DNA of 64,000 nt from Ruminococcus sp. (GTDB taxonomy: Bacteria > Bacillota > Clostridia > Oscillospirales > Acutalibacteraceae). Below the pieces are notes generated by a model. It saw only the letters and a program-made list of their open reading frames with translations. It did not search any database and was not told where the DNA came from. Positions 23,610 through 31,198 of the stretch are shown piece by piece. The stretch spans positions 53,738-117,737 of the forward strand of contig JAFSZY010000057.1 in assembly GCA_017458845.1 (NCBI GenBank), read 5' to 3'. A program made the translations under genes and the position numbers. Within the stretch, counting starts at the first letter, position 1. Each line of letters starts with the position of its first letter.

Positions 23610-24815
23610 ATGAAAGTTTTAGTAATTAACGCGGGCAGTTCTTCCCTCAAATATCAGTTAATCAATATGGACGGCGAGAAAGTTCTCGCAAAAGGCAACT
23701 GCGAGCGTATAGGCGACGAGGGTTCTTTCATCGGCTACAAAACATCCGACACCGAAATCAAAAAGGAAGTTCCCATGCCTGATCACGCTGTTGCGTTTAC
23801 ACAGGTTAAAAATTTACTCATCGACCCCGAGGTTGGTGTAATTGACGACTTGTCCGAGGTTGCCGCTGTCGGCCACCGCGTAGTACAGGGCGGCAGCATC
23901 TTCCATGAGAGCTGTCTTGTAGATGACAAGGTTATAGAGGATATCAAGAGTCTTTCGCCTTTGGCTCCTCTCCATAATCCCGCAAACGCTCAGGGTATCA
24001 TCTCCAGCGAGAAGGTTTTCGGCAAGGACACACCACAGGTTGTAGTATTCGACACAGCCTTCCACAGCACTATGCCCGAAAAGGCGTATATGTACGCTGT
24101 TCCTTATGAGTATTATGAGAAGTACGGCGTTCGCCGTTACGGCTTCCACGGAACATCTCACCGCTTTGTAAGCGCGGAGATGGCTAACCGTATGGGTAAG
24201 GACATCAAAGACCTTAAAATAATCACATGCCACATCGGCAACGGCTCTTCAATCACAGCCATTGACGGCGGCAAGGTTATCGACACCACAATGGGACTTA
24301 CACCTCTTGACGGCTTTATGATGGGCACACGCTCAGGCGCTCTCGATCCCTCCGTAGTAACATTCATTATGGAGAAAGAGGGACTTTCCGCGAGTGAGAT
24401 GGACAATCTTCTCAACAAAAAGTCTGGTCTTTTAGGTATCTCGGGTATTTCCAGCGACGACCGAGACATAGCCGCGGCTGAGGCTGAGGGCGACCACCGC
24501 GCTAAGCTCACACATGAAATGCTTTATTATCAGATTGCGAAATATGTAGGTTCTTTCTATATTGCTCTCGGCGGTTGTGACGCTATCGTATTCACAGCGG
24601 GTCTCGGCGAGAATCAACCCGCTCTCAGAAAAGCAGTTTGCGAGTATCTTGCTCCTCTCGGCGTTAAGATTGACAACGACGCCAACGAGGCTTGTATCCG
24701 CGGCAAAGAGGGAACACTCACAACAGAGGATTCCGCAATCCGCGTAGAGCTTATCGCCACAAATGAGGAACTTGTAATCGCCCGCGATACAAAGGCAATT
24801 GTAGAAAGTTTATAA
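23610..24815 (+). CDS. ackA: Acetate kinase
   Basis: Acetate kinase makes ATP and acetate from acetyl phosphate in fermentation. The 401-aa protein has both ASKHA signatures: the N-terminal VLVINAGSSSLKYQLI and the later RRYGFHGTSHRFVSAE, plus the adenosine motif HIGNGSSITAI and the end GLGENQPALR. Length is standard. AAATGAGG precedes the start. No phosphotransacetylase gene is nearby. It has its own promoter and terminator and is probably monocistronic. High expression is suggested by its strict codon use relative to its neighbours, although I have not counted this. Confidence 0.98.
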   Translation: MKVLVINAGSSSLKYQLINMDGEKVLAKGNCERIGDEGSFIGYKTSDTEIKKEVPMPDHAVAFTQVKNLLIDPEVGVIDDLSEVAAVGHRVVQGGSIFHESCLVDDKVIEDIKSLSPLAPLHNPANAQGIISSEKVFGKDTPQVVVFDTAFHSTMPEKAYMYAVPYEYYEKYGVRRYGFHGTSHRFVSAEMANRMGKDIKDLKIITCHIGNGSSITAIDGGKVIDTTMGLTPLDGFMMGTRSGALDPSVVTFIMEKEGLSASEMDNLLNKKSGLLGISGISSDDRDIAAAEAEGDHRAKLTHEMLYYQIAKYVGSFYIALGGCDAIVFTAGLGENQPALRKAVCEYLAPLGVKIDNDANEACIRGKEGTLTTEDSAIRVELIATNEELVIARDTKAIVESL

Positions 24816-24833
24816 TATATATACTATAAAGTA

Positions 24834-24866
24834 AAGCCCGAAGGTTTCAGATTAACCTTCGGGCTT
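24834..24866 (+). terminator. Rho-independent terminator of ackA
   Basis: A 13-bp perfect stem AAGCCCGAAGGTT/AACCTTCGGGCTT is followed by a short T-poor tail (AATTAG). Confidence 0.8.
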
Positions 24867-24937
24867 AATTAGTTTATATCATTTTTTATCCAATCGGGTC
24901 GCAAACGTTGCGGAAAATGGAAGTTTCTCCCCGACCA

Positions 24938-24963
24938 CAGCTGACTGCTGATTACTGACTACT
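24938..24963. repeat. Short heptameric repeat (GCTGACTGCTGATTACTGAC)
   Basis: Units of the CAGTAGTCAG family in reverse orientation lie between two terminators. Confidence 0.6.
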
Positions 24964-24994
24964 AAAAAAGGCTCGGGTTTCCCGAGCCTTTTTT
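24964..24994. terminator. Bidirectional terminator (AAAAAAGGCTCGGG/CCCGAGCCTTTTTT)
   Basis: A perfect stem with a TTT loop and A/T-runs on both sides ends the DUF378 gene on the minus strand. Confidence 0.88.
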
Positions 24995-25217
24995 ACGCGT
25001 GATTTTCTGCGTGGTGGTCGTCAAGAATATCGCTCTCTCTGAACAGCAGCGATACGCACCAGATTGCGGCAAGTCCCACAATGATATATATAATTCTGCT
25101 GAGTACGCCGCTTTGTCCTCCGCCCAGCCAGGCTACGAGGTCAAACTGGAAAATACCTACAAGTCCCCAGTTTAATCCGCCGATTATTGAAAGTATTAAA
25201 GCTATTCTGTCTATCAT
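24993..25217 (-). CDS. DUF378 family small membrane protein
   Basis: This 74-aa protein has two membrane helices separated by a glycine-rich loop. The sequence IDRIALILSIIGGLNWGLVGIFQFDLVAWLGG, then SRIIYIIVGLAAIW, is the DUF378 (YuzA-like) pattern; the IGGLNWGLVG stretch is diagnostic. The C-terminus is His/Asp-rich (DILDDHHAENHA). I placed the start at 25217 (MIDR) since AAGGAGG lies 8 bases upstream; the open frame extends further but without support. The function of the family is unknown. Confidence 0.88.
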   Translation of the reverse strand: MIDRIALILSIIGGLNWGLVGIFQFDLVAWLGGGQSGVLSRIIYIIVGLAAIWCVSLLFRESDILDDHHAENHA

Positions 25218-25282
25218 AACGAAATCCTCCTTTTCACACATAGTGTTAACAAAAGGAGGATTTTTATTCATAGTTTATTAAA

Positions 25283-25663
25283 TTATTTAAAAATCAGAAT
25301 TCTCAACACAAACAGCGCCGCTCCGAGCACGATAAACCCGAGACCTATCAATCTGGTGACAAACACCGCTTTTTTGATTTTCATTGAGCTTATCATATTC
25401 TCAACCGGGAAGGGGAGCACAATGACTGTGATTCCTATTAACATTAAAGAAAACGCTGTCAGAGAGAATCCGATAACCGCGTCAATAGCCGACAGAAACA
25501 GCCCTACGGGAACACCGAATACACCTATAACATTAATTATTGAAAATACTTTTGTGTATTTTTCTCTTAAAGAATAAAAGTCAAGCGCTTTCTTTTCGCA
25601 TTCCTCGTCGCAGTATTGTTCATAGTACGAAATCTCTTTAGCGCAATAATCGCATTTCTTCAT
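25283..25663 (-). CDS. Hypothetical membrane protein with N-terminal zinc-ribbon (DUF2116-like)
   Basis: This 126-aa protein is unnamed. Residues 4-22 hold CDYC and CDEEC, two Cys pairs that could form a zinc ribbon as in DUF2116 proteins. Three or four hydrophobic helices follow (about residues 40-60, 64-86, 100-122). The start at 25663 is chosen because GAGGAG lies 9 bases upstream; that site and the whole leader belong to the R3 repeat, so the same leader as the GNAT gene at 3192 drives an unrelated protein. Function unknown. Confidence 0.75.
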   Translation of the reverse strand: MKKCDYCAKEISYYEQYCDEECEKKALDFYSLREKYTKVFSIINVIGVFGVPVGLFLSAIDAVIGFSLTAFSLMLIGITVIVLPFPVENMISSMKIKKAVFVTRLIGLGFIVLGAALFVLRILIFK

Positions 25664-25823
25664 TTTTCGGTTCTCCTCGTCTATCATGAGCGTTCCTGAC
25701 AAATGTCCATATCCCACTTACCTCAACATTACTGTGAAGTTTTGGAGACTTGTGAAACGTTCTTTTTATTTTTTATCGTCAAACAATGTAGTTCCTAACT
25801 GAATACTAATATCCCACTTACGT
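25661..25823 (-). repeat. 5'-UTR dispersed repeat (R3), two tandem copies
   Basis: Read on the minus strand, the first unit (25823 to about 25761) has GTAAGTGGGATAT, AGGAACTACATTGTTTGACG and AAAAAATAAAAA. The second (25755 to 25661) runs from TCACAAGTCTCC through GTAAGTGGGATATGG and AGGAACGCTCATG to ACGAGGAG and the start codon. The second closely matches the copy at 3099-3194. Confidence 0.8.
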
Positions 25824-25834
25824 TTAATTCTCTA

Positions 25835-26623
25835 TTAAACCTTTTCTTCATCGATTTCTGTTTTCTTCTGTTTTTGAGCAAAAAGCTTGTACACCGACAC
25901 ACAAATTAGTATCAAACTTATCCACTGACTTGTGGACAGGAACAAAAAGAACCCTCTCGATTCGTCGCCTCGGAAAAAGTCTATAAAGAATCTCGCGCAG
26001 GCGTATGTCAACAGGTAGAAATACAGCAGCTGACCTTTGAACTTTCCTTTTTTCACCAATAATATCATCAGCGCGAATATTACGATACAGACAAAGCATT
26101 CAACCAGCTGAACAGGGAAGCGTGTTATACCTTCGGAATCCGCAATTCCCAAACTGCTTTTTACACCGTAGCTGTAACCCGCAAGGAAACATCCGATTCT
26201 TGTGATAGCCAAAAACAGGGGAAGCCCGACAGCGAAACAATCGCTGAACTTTTTGAATTCAAGCTTGCGCATTTTGCAGTACAAAACAGCAAACACAATA
26301 CCGAGTATCAGTCCGCCGTAATACACCATACCGCTCATATAGAAGAATATAATATCAAAGAAGTAGTGCGTGTCCCATCCTTCTTCAAAGTACGTGCCTA
26401 ATGTTTTAACGATATCGGGAATATATGTGATTCCGTAAAGCAAATGCGAGCCGATAAAAGCTCCGATAAGTATAAACAGCTCTCCAAAGATTATATCCTC
26501 GATAGATATTTCGGATTTTTTGCCCAGTATAACCGCTACAACACACATCGCAATCAATCCAATTGCAATACACAAGGCATAAAGGTTAATAGAAGCGCCG
26601 AATATTACGATTTCAGGTAACAT
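25835..26623 (-). CDS. lgt: Prolipoprotein diacylglyceryl transferase family protein
   Basis: Lgt attaches diacylglycerol to the lipobox cysteine of prolipoproteins in the membrane. The 262-aa protein has about seven hydrophobic segments. The family region is TRIGCFLAGYSYG, against GRxGCFxxGCCYG in classical Lgt, preceded by the MVYYGGLILGI stretch that normally reads (S)YGG. The changes at GRxG (Thr for Gly) and at CCYG (YSYG) make it a divergent member, so full Lgt activity is likely but not certain. The lipoprotein-like serine hydrolase at 49446 would be a substrate. GGTGGG lies 7 bases before the ATG. Confidence 0.84.
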   Translation of the reverse strand: MLPEIVIFGASINLYALCIAIGLIAMCVVAVILGKKSEISIEDIIFGELFILIGAFIGSHLLYGITYIPDIVKTLGTYFEEGWDTHYFFDIIFFYMSGMVYYGGLILGIVFAVLYCKMRKLEFKKFSDCFAVGLPLFLAITRIGCFLAGYSYGVKSSLGIADSEGITRFPVQLVECFVCIVIFALMILLVKKGKFKGQLLYFYLLTYACARFFIDFFRGDESRGFFLFLSTSQWISLILICVSVYKLFAQKQKKTEIDEEKV

Positions 26624-26687
26624 AATCCCACCTCAATTCATAATGCTATTCTAACAAATTTTTGCCAAAACTGCAAGTGGTATGCTT

Positions 26688-27254
26688 TTATAACCTTTCT
26701 AACGGTTTTTTTAGCGCTATAGCGATTACAGCCGCAAACGCGCATTTTAACGCGTCGGTAGGCATAAACAACAAAGCGCCGGACACAAACGCCGACGGAT
26801 AGTCCATTCCAGTAATTATATGAAGACCTATAACACCCGGGATGTCAACAACAATTATACCAGCTATCAGCGCAATAAAAAGAAAAACAAAAAACAAACG
26901 CGAAGTGTTTTTTGCGAATTTTTTTAATGTCGTTACGCATATAGATATTATGAAAGGAGTTAACAAAAAACCAATAATATATCCTCCTGTGGGGCTGAAC
27001 AGGTTAGAATATAACGTATTGAAACCCGAGAACACAGGCAACCCTACCGCTCCCAAAAGCAAATACACAAGGCTTGCCGAAAGTGCTTCCATAGGGCTAA
27101 GCAGCAACCCGGCAAGAATTATCGCGAAAGTTTGCAGTGTAAAGGGGATGCCCGATATAGGATTCGGTATAGTTATCCATGCGCAGACGCACATCAGCGC
27201 CGCGAATATTGCGATTTTAGTAATTCTTTTAGTCGTAAAAAAGCTTCTTTTCAT
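26688..27254 (-). CDS. bioY: Biotin transporter BioY (S component)
   Basis: BioY is the biotin-binding membrane subunit of an energy-coupling-factor transporter, or acts alone. The 188-aa protein has six hydrophobic segments and the family stretches [38 protein letters not shown] and [14 protein letters not shown], plus [14 protein letters not shown]. The ATG at 27254 has AAAGGAGG 9 bases upstream. A perfect sigma-A promoter overlaps a BirA-type operator just upstream. No EcfA or EcfT genes are adjacent, so it uses a shared ECF module elsewhere or works solo. It would supply biotin for the carrier at 19833. Confidence 0.95.
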   Translation of the reverse strand: MKRSFFTTKRITKIAIFAALMCVCAWITIPNPISGIPFTLQTFAIILAGLLLSPMEALSASLVYLLLGAVGLPVFSGFNTLYSNLFSPTGGYIIGFLLTPFIISICVTTLKKFAKNTSRLFFVFLFIALIAGIIVVDIPGVIGLHIITGMDYPSAFVSGALLFMPTDALKCAFAAVIAIALKKPLERL

Positions 27255-27272
27255 ATTTTCGCCTCCTTTGAT

Positions 27273-27301
27273 ATTATACAATCGCCGCGACGCATTGTCA
27301 A
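27273..27301 (-). promoter_or_regulatory. Sigma-A promoter of bioY
   Basis: On the minus strand a perfect TTGACA (27301-27296) and a perfect TATAAT (27278-27273) are 17 bp apart. The -35 lies inside the BirA-type operator. Confidence 0.88.
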
Positions 27302-27326
27302 CCAAGAGAATAATTTTAGTTTACAA
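27295..27326. promoter_or_regulatory. BirA-type biotin operator at bioY
   Basis: On the minus strand TTGTAAACT, 14 bases, then GGTTGACAA form an inverted repeat close to the known Firmicute BirA site TTGTTAACC-N14-GGTTAACAA (7 of 9 and 8 of 9 matches). The right half overlaps the bioY -35. Binding by biotinyl-AMP-loaded BirA would shut off bioY when biotin is plentiful. Confidence 0.82.
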
Positions 27327-27389
27327 TAGCCGCAATAAAGCGGTAACAAAACTTTAATAAAAAATATTTAAATTTTTTACATAAAAGTA

Positions 27390-27418
27390 TTGACAAATGC
27401 GAAAAACTATTATATAAT
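27390..27418 (+). promoter_or_regulatory. Consensus sigma-A promoter of the unknown 27.4-27.8 kb unit
   Basis: A perfect TTGACA (27390-27395), a 17-bp spacer and a perfect TATAAT (27413-27418). The predicted start is near 27425. Confidence 0.9.
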
Positions 27419-27452
27419 ATGTACAACAAAAAAAGATTAGGAGGTTTTAGAG

Positions 27453-27518
27453 ATGTTACAAAGACCATTTAAGATTTCGATTAAAGACCTCAAACGGAGT
27501 TTCCCACCTAACTCTTAA
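27453..27518 (+). CDS. 21-aa peptide, unknown
   Basis: Translation: MLQRPFKISIKDLKRSFPPN plus a final Ser. The Shine-Dalgarno sequence AGGAGG lies 8 bases upstream of the ATG, among the best in the window, and the ORF is the first one in a transcript from a consensus promoter. The peptide is basic (three Lys, two Arg in 21) with no membrane helix. It ends FPPNS; a Pro-Pro pair just before the stop can slow ribosomes. It may be a leader peptide or a short functional peptide. No homolog is recognised. Confidence 0.55.
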   Translation: MLQRPFKISIKDLKRSFPPNS

Positions 27519-27594
27519 AGCCGGAAACGGCTCCCTTCGGAATATCTCAAAACTCAAGAATCATTAATGTTTATAAAAAATTAAATTAGTTTTA

Positions 27595-27733
27595 CGGAGA
27601 ACTGGTCCGATGTACATTTAATTATAGATTTGAATTTAAGTTTTTTATAGATAGGGGATAGTCCCATGATTTGTTTATAACTGTTCGCACATAAATTTTT
27701 TTAGTTATATATGGAGATAGTCCAATGTTCTAG
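27595..27733 (+). repeat. Three tandem GGA...TCC-ATG hairpin mini-ORFs
   Basis: Unit 1 is CGGA-loop-TCCG then ATG TAC ATT TAA (27595-27621). Unit 2 is GGGA-TAG-TCCC then ATG ATT TGT TTA TAA (27655-27680). Unit 3 is TGGA-GATAG-TCCA then ATG TTC TAG (27712-27733). The ATGs are 56 and 59 bases apart. In each the GGA of the stem is a Shine-Dalgarno-like sequence, and the closing pair changes from C-G to G-C to T-A while pairing is kept. Confidence 0.65.
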
Positions 27734-27740
27734 TTAGTTC

Positions 27741-27779
27741 GCCCGCGGCGTTTATGCCGCGGGCTTTTGTTGTTTTTTA
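27741..27779 (+). terminator. Strong rho-independent terminator of the unknown unit
   Basis: A perfect 9-bp stem GCCCGCGGC/GCCGCGGGC with loop GTTTAT is followed by TTTTGTTGTTTTTT. Confidence 0.93.
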
Positions 27780-27807
27780 ACATTTATATAAAATTTCACT
27801 TTAGATA

Positions 27808-27836
27808 TTGATTTTGAAAGTCTAATATAGTAAAAT
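27808..27836 (+). promoter_or_regulatory. Putative sigma-A promoter of trkA-trkH
   Basis: TTGATT (27808-27813), 17 bp, TAAAAT (27831-27836), downstream of the strong terminator. No clear riboswitch lies between it and trkA. Confidence 0.6.
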
Positions 27837-27883
27837 TATTTTAATTAGGTTATTACTCAATATACTGTTTGTGAGGTTTTTAT

Positions 27884-29239
27884 ATGAATATTATTATTGT
27901 TGGTTGTGGACGTGTAGGACGCACAATTGTACACCAACTTGAAAAGGAAGGTCACAGTATAACAATTATAGATAAGGACCCTCACGCTCTGCAATCCATA
28001 GCGGGTTCTCAGAACGTTATGGCTATTGAAGGCAACGGCGCTACTTTTGAGATGCTGCGTGAAGCTAATGTAGACGATTGCGATATTATGATTGCCGTCA
28101 CGGCTTCCGACGAACTCAATCTTTACGCTTGTCTTATCGCTAAGAACGCGGGAGCTCCCCACACAATCGCCCGTGTGCGCAACCCCGAATACACGAACGA
28201 TGTTCTCAAGATTAAGGATGAGCTCAAGCTTTCAATGGCTATTAACCCCGAGCAGACCTGCGCGCGAGAGCTCAGCCGTCTTATAAAATTCCCCGGGGCT
28301 GTTGAGATTGACAGCTTTGCAAAGGGCGTTGTTGACCTGATTAAGGTGAAAATCAAACAGGATTCTGTTTTAGCCGATCGCAAGGTTATGGACTGCGCCT
28401 CACTGTTTAAAGAGGGCTTGCGTATCTGTACGGTAGAGCGCAACAAGGAGTGCTTTATTCCCAACGGAAGCTTTGAAATAAAAGCGGGGGACATCATCTC
28501 GATAATTTCCGAGAGCAACGCCGCCGCGAGACTCTTCAAGAACCTAGGTGTTATTAACTCCAAGAGCCGTCATGTTATTATTTTAGGCGGAAGTAAAATC
28601 GCTTATTACCTGGCAAAATCCCTGTCCGATACAGGCATCCAGGTTAAGATAGTAGAGAGCAATCTCACTCGCTGCGAGGAGCTTGCCGAATTACTCAATA
28701 ACGTTGTTATTATCCACGGCGACGCTATGAATCAGGAGCTTCTCGTTTCAGAGGGAATTGAGCACGCTGACGCTATTGTAGCTATGATGGATACCGACGA
28801 AGAGAACATTATCGTTTCTCTGTTTGCAAAGGACGTCAATCCTGACGCTAAGATTATCACCGAGATAGACAACCTCAGCTTCAGCATTATTGACAGTCTT
28901 CCGCTCGACAGCGTAATTCATCCCAAGCACCTCACGGGTCAATATATCATCCAGTATGTGCGCGCAATGCAGAATTCTGTCGGCAGCAATATCGAAACTC
29001 TATACTCAATTTGTAACGACCAGGCTGAGGCTCTCGAGTTCAAAGCCCGCGAGGAGAGTATGGCTATCGGCGTACCTCTCGCGATGCTCAGCTTAAAACC
29101 CGAGCTGCAGGTTGTCTGTATTATGCGCAACGGCAGAATCATTATCCCCACGGGTAAAGACAGCATCGAGCTCGGCGACAGTGTTGTTATAGTCACCAAA
29201 CATACAGGCTTGTTTGACCTTAAAGATATTTTAAAATAA
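27884..29239 (+). CDS. trkA: Trk system potassium uptake protein TrkA
   Basis: TrkA is the cytoplasmic nucleotide-binding gating subunit of a Trk/Ktr K+ uptake system. The 451-aa protein is the full-length form, with two RCK (TrkA_N plus TrkA_C) units in tandem: the first starts MNIIIVGCGRVGRTIVHQL with the dinucleotide loop GCGRVG, the second starts HVIILGGSKIAYYLAKSL near residue 227. The acidic residue after strand 2 is D in IIDKD. GTGAGG lies upstream of the ATG. trkH follows 16 bp downstream, with which it forms a complex; both come from the promoter at 27808. Confidence 0.96.
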   Translation: MNIIIVGCGRVGRTIVHQLEKEGHSITIIDKDPHALQSIAGSQNVMAIEGNGATFEMLREANVDDCDIMIAVTASDELNLYACLIAKNAGAPHTIARVRNPEYTNDVLKIKDELKLSMAINPEQTCARELSRLIKFPGAVEIDSFAKGVVDLIKVKIKQDSVLADRKVMDCASLFKEGLRICTVERNKECFIPNGSFEIKAGDIISIISESNAAARLFKNLGVINSKSRHVIILGGSKIAYYLAKSLSDTGIQVKIVESNLTRCEELAELLNNVVIIHGDAMNQELLVSEGIEHADAIVAMMDTDEENIIVSLFAKDVNPDAKIITEIDNLSFSIIDSLPLDSVIHPKHLTGQYIIQYVRAMQNSVGSNIETLYSICNDQAEALEFKAREESMAIGVPLAMLSLKPELQVVCIMRNGRIIIPTGKDSIELGDSVVIVTKHTGLFDLKDILK

Positions 29240-29255
29240 TTATTCGGAGGCAATT

Positions 29256-30713
29256 GTGAACAAAAGAACTCTTGTCTATATACTCGGTTGGATACTGTTT
29301 ATCGAAGGCGTCGCTATGCAGTTTTCAACACTTGTGGGTCTTTACTACGGCGAAAGCAACTTCAGATTCTTTCTTTACACCGGGCTTGCCGCTATAGTGC
29401 TCGGACTTATAATAATCTTTAATAAACCCAAGCGTTTTGAGATGGCGAGGCGCGACGGCTTTGCCGCTACCGCGTTATCGTGGATAGTGCTGTCGTTTGT
29501 CGGCGCCGTTCCGCTTTGTGCCAGCGGACAGATTCCCGGCTATATCGACGCTGTATTTGAGTCTGTTTCGGGCTTTACAACCACAGGTTCAACCATTCTG
29601 GTTGATATTGAGGCGCTTGACAAGTGTATGCTGTTCTGGCGTTCGTTCAGCCATTTCCTCGGCGGTATGGGCGTTATTGTGTTCCTGCTCGCGCTTATTC
29701 CCAGACTTGGCGGCAACGCGGGAATCAATCTTATGAAGGCTGAGTCCACAGGTCCCGACGTTGACAAAACTATGCCGAGTCTGAGGACCTACGCTCTCAT
29801 TCTCTACTCAATCTATGGCGGACTCACCATTATTGAAATGATTATGTTGCGCGCGGGCGGTATGTACTGGTTCGATTCAATCACCAGCGCGTTCGCTACC
29901 GCGGGTACGGGCGGCTTCGCTAATTATAACAATTCTATAGGCTATTTCTCCACCTACGCTAACGGGTATTATCTGCAGGGCGTTATTTCAGTATTTATGA
30001 TGCTGTTCGGTGTAAACTTCTATGTTTATATTTTAATTCTTTCAAGGAAAATTAAGCAAATTCTGAAGCTTGAGGAGCTGTGGCTTTATTTAGGTATCGT
30101 TGTTTTCGCAACAGCCGCGATAGCAATAAATATTTTCAATATTTATAAGAATGCTTTTGACAGCGTACACCAGAGCTTCTTCTATGTCAACTCTGTTCTG
30201 TCCAGTACTGGATTCGCGATTGATAACACCGACAAATGGCCCGCTTTCTCCAAATCGCTCATTTGCGTCCTGACCTGTATCGGAGCCTGCGCGGGAAGCA
30301 CAGGCGGCGGCTTCAAGGTCAGCCGTGTGCTTATCCTTATCAAACAGGCGCGCAAGGAATTCAGATTGATAATTCATCCGCGTATGGTTTCGAACGTTAC
30401 AATAAACAGCAAAAAGGTCAACCATACAGTTACCCGTAATGTAAGTGTTTATCTTATTGTTTATGTGGGCATCATCATATTAACAACAACCTTGATTTCA
30501 CTCAACGGTTTTGACTTTACAACTAACTTTACGAGTGTTCTCGCCACGCTGAACAACACGGGCCCCGGTTTCTCGATGGTAGGTTCGGCGGGAAACTACG
30601 CTCAGTTTAGTATATTCTCCAAGCTGGTCTTTATCTTTAATATGATTGCGGGACGTCTGGAGCTCTATCCGCTCCTTATAATCTTTATGCCGAGAGCGTG
30701 GAAGAAAAACTAA
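29256..30713 (+). CDS. trkH: Trk system potassium uptake protein TrkH
   Basis: TrkH is the ion-conducting membrane subunit that pairs with TrkA. It has 485 aa and many hydrophobic helices, with the four short pore loops typical of the family. Visible filter-type segments include FESVSGFTTTGSTILV, TAFATAGTGGF-like FATAGTGGFANYN, SVLSSTGFAIDN and LATLNNTGPGFSMVG. The start is GTG at 29256, preceded by CGGAGG at 6 bases. No K+-sensing element is obvious. The terminal region ends REL-like in GRLELYPLLIIFMPRAWKK, the normal TrkH C-terminus. Confidence 0.96.
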   Translation: MNKRTLVYILGWILFIEGVAMQFSTLVGLYYGESNFRFFLYTGLAAIVLGLIIIFNKPKRFEMARRDGFAATALSWIVLSFVGAVPLCASGQIPGYIDAVFESVSGFTTTGSTILVDIEALDKCMLFWRSFSHFLGGMGVIVFLLALIPRLGGNAGINLMKAESTGPDVDKTMPSLRTYALILYSIYGGLTIIEMIMLRAGGMYWFDSITSAFATAGTGGFANYNNSIGYFSTYANGYYLQGVISVFMMLFGVNFYVYILILSRKIKQILKLEELWLYLGIVVFATAAIAINIFNIYKNAFDSVHQSFFYVNSVLSSTGFAIDNTDKWPAFSKSLICVLTCIGACAGSTGGGFKVSRVLILIKQARKEFRLIIHPRMVSNVTINSKKVNHTVTRNVSVYLIVYVGIIILTTTLISLNGFDFTTNFTSVLATLNNTGPGFSMVGSAGNYAQFSIFSKLVFIFNMIAGRLELYPLLIIFMPRAWKKN

Positions 30714-30788
30714 GTTTTTTGTAACAAATCAAACGCGTATATTTGTTGGGATGAAAAATCAGAACTATATTATCACATAAAAATTCAT

Positions 30789-30812
30789 CTCACGGGTAAT
30801 AATACCTGTGAG
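30789..30812 (+). promoter_or_regulatory. Hairpin overlapping the Shine-Dalgarno of the following gene
   Basis: CTCACGGGTA pairs with TACCTGTGAG (loop ATAA). The 3' arm ends in GAG, the first half of the GAGGTG ribosome binding site for the gene at 30821, and GTTTTT follows. It could be a terminator of trkH, or the fold could mask the site. Confidence 0.55.
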
Positions 30813-30820
30813 GTGTTTTT

Positions 30821-31186
30821 ATGTCAGAAAATGTACTTGAATTCAGAGAATTTGAACTCCCGAGACAATACGGCTTCGGCACAAAGCTGTTTTTCCTTTA
30901 TTTTCTCAATGTTGCCGACTGGTTTTGTACCCAGGTTCTTATTGACTCAGGATATTTCCACGAAGCCAATCCGCTGATGTCGTGGATTATGACTTACCCG
31001 ATTGTAGGTTTCTTTGTGAAGTGTATACTTCCGCTCGCTCTGAGCATTCTGATTTGGCTTTTCTTTAAGGCTTTTAATCTGGAGCAGAACAAGTTCACAA
31101 ATTTCATCATCTACAGCGGAGTTGTCATTTACAGCGTCGTGATTTTCATTCATATTGTTAATTTTATTATGCTATATAGTTTATAG
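30821..31186 (+). CDS. DUF5658-like small membrane protein
   Basis: This 121-aa protein has about three to four membrane helices (residues 22-44, 55-75, 78-95, 100-120). The N-terminal part LNVADWFCTQVLIDSGYFHEANPLMSW resembles the DUF5658 pattern (N..D...T......G..E.NPLM). I do not assign a function. The gene starts 107 bp after trkH and 12 bp before the ABC-F gene. Its ribosome binding site lies in a hairpin (30789-30812), so it might be translationally controlled; that is inference. Confidence 0.72.
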   Translation: MSENVLEFREFELPRQYGFGTKLFFLYFLNVADWFCTQVLIDSGYFHEANPLMSWIMTYPIVGFFVKCILPLALSILIWLFFKAFNLEQNKFTNFIIYSGVVIYSVVIFIHIVNFIMLYSL

Positions 31187-31198
31187 GGAGGTGAGGCA

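Larger units (their letters stand above)
27425..27779 (+). ncRNA. Predicted ~350-nt self-contained transcript of unknown function
   Basis: This unit has its own consensus promoter and ends in a strong terminator (27741-27764), so it is probably not simply the trkA leader; trkA has a separate promoter at 27808. It encodes a 21-aa peptide (27453-27518), then a small GNRA hairpin AGCCG-GAAA-CGGCT, then a ~120-nt A+T-rich stretch bearing three similar GGA...TCC-ATG units at 27595, 27655 and 27712. I recognise no Rfam family in it; in particular the c-di-AMP riboswitch core expected before some trk genes is not seen. It could be a leader-peptide RNA, a regulatory sRNA or a dual-function RNA. Confidence 0.6.

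Noticed and set aside
27425..27740. c-di-AMP (ydaO) riboswitch before trkA
   Set aside because: Potassium uptake genes often have it, but its conserved core was not recognised here and a strong terminator plus a second promoter separate this stretch from trkA.
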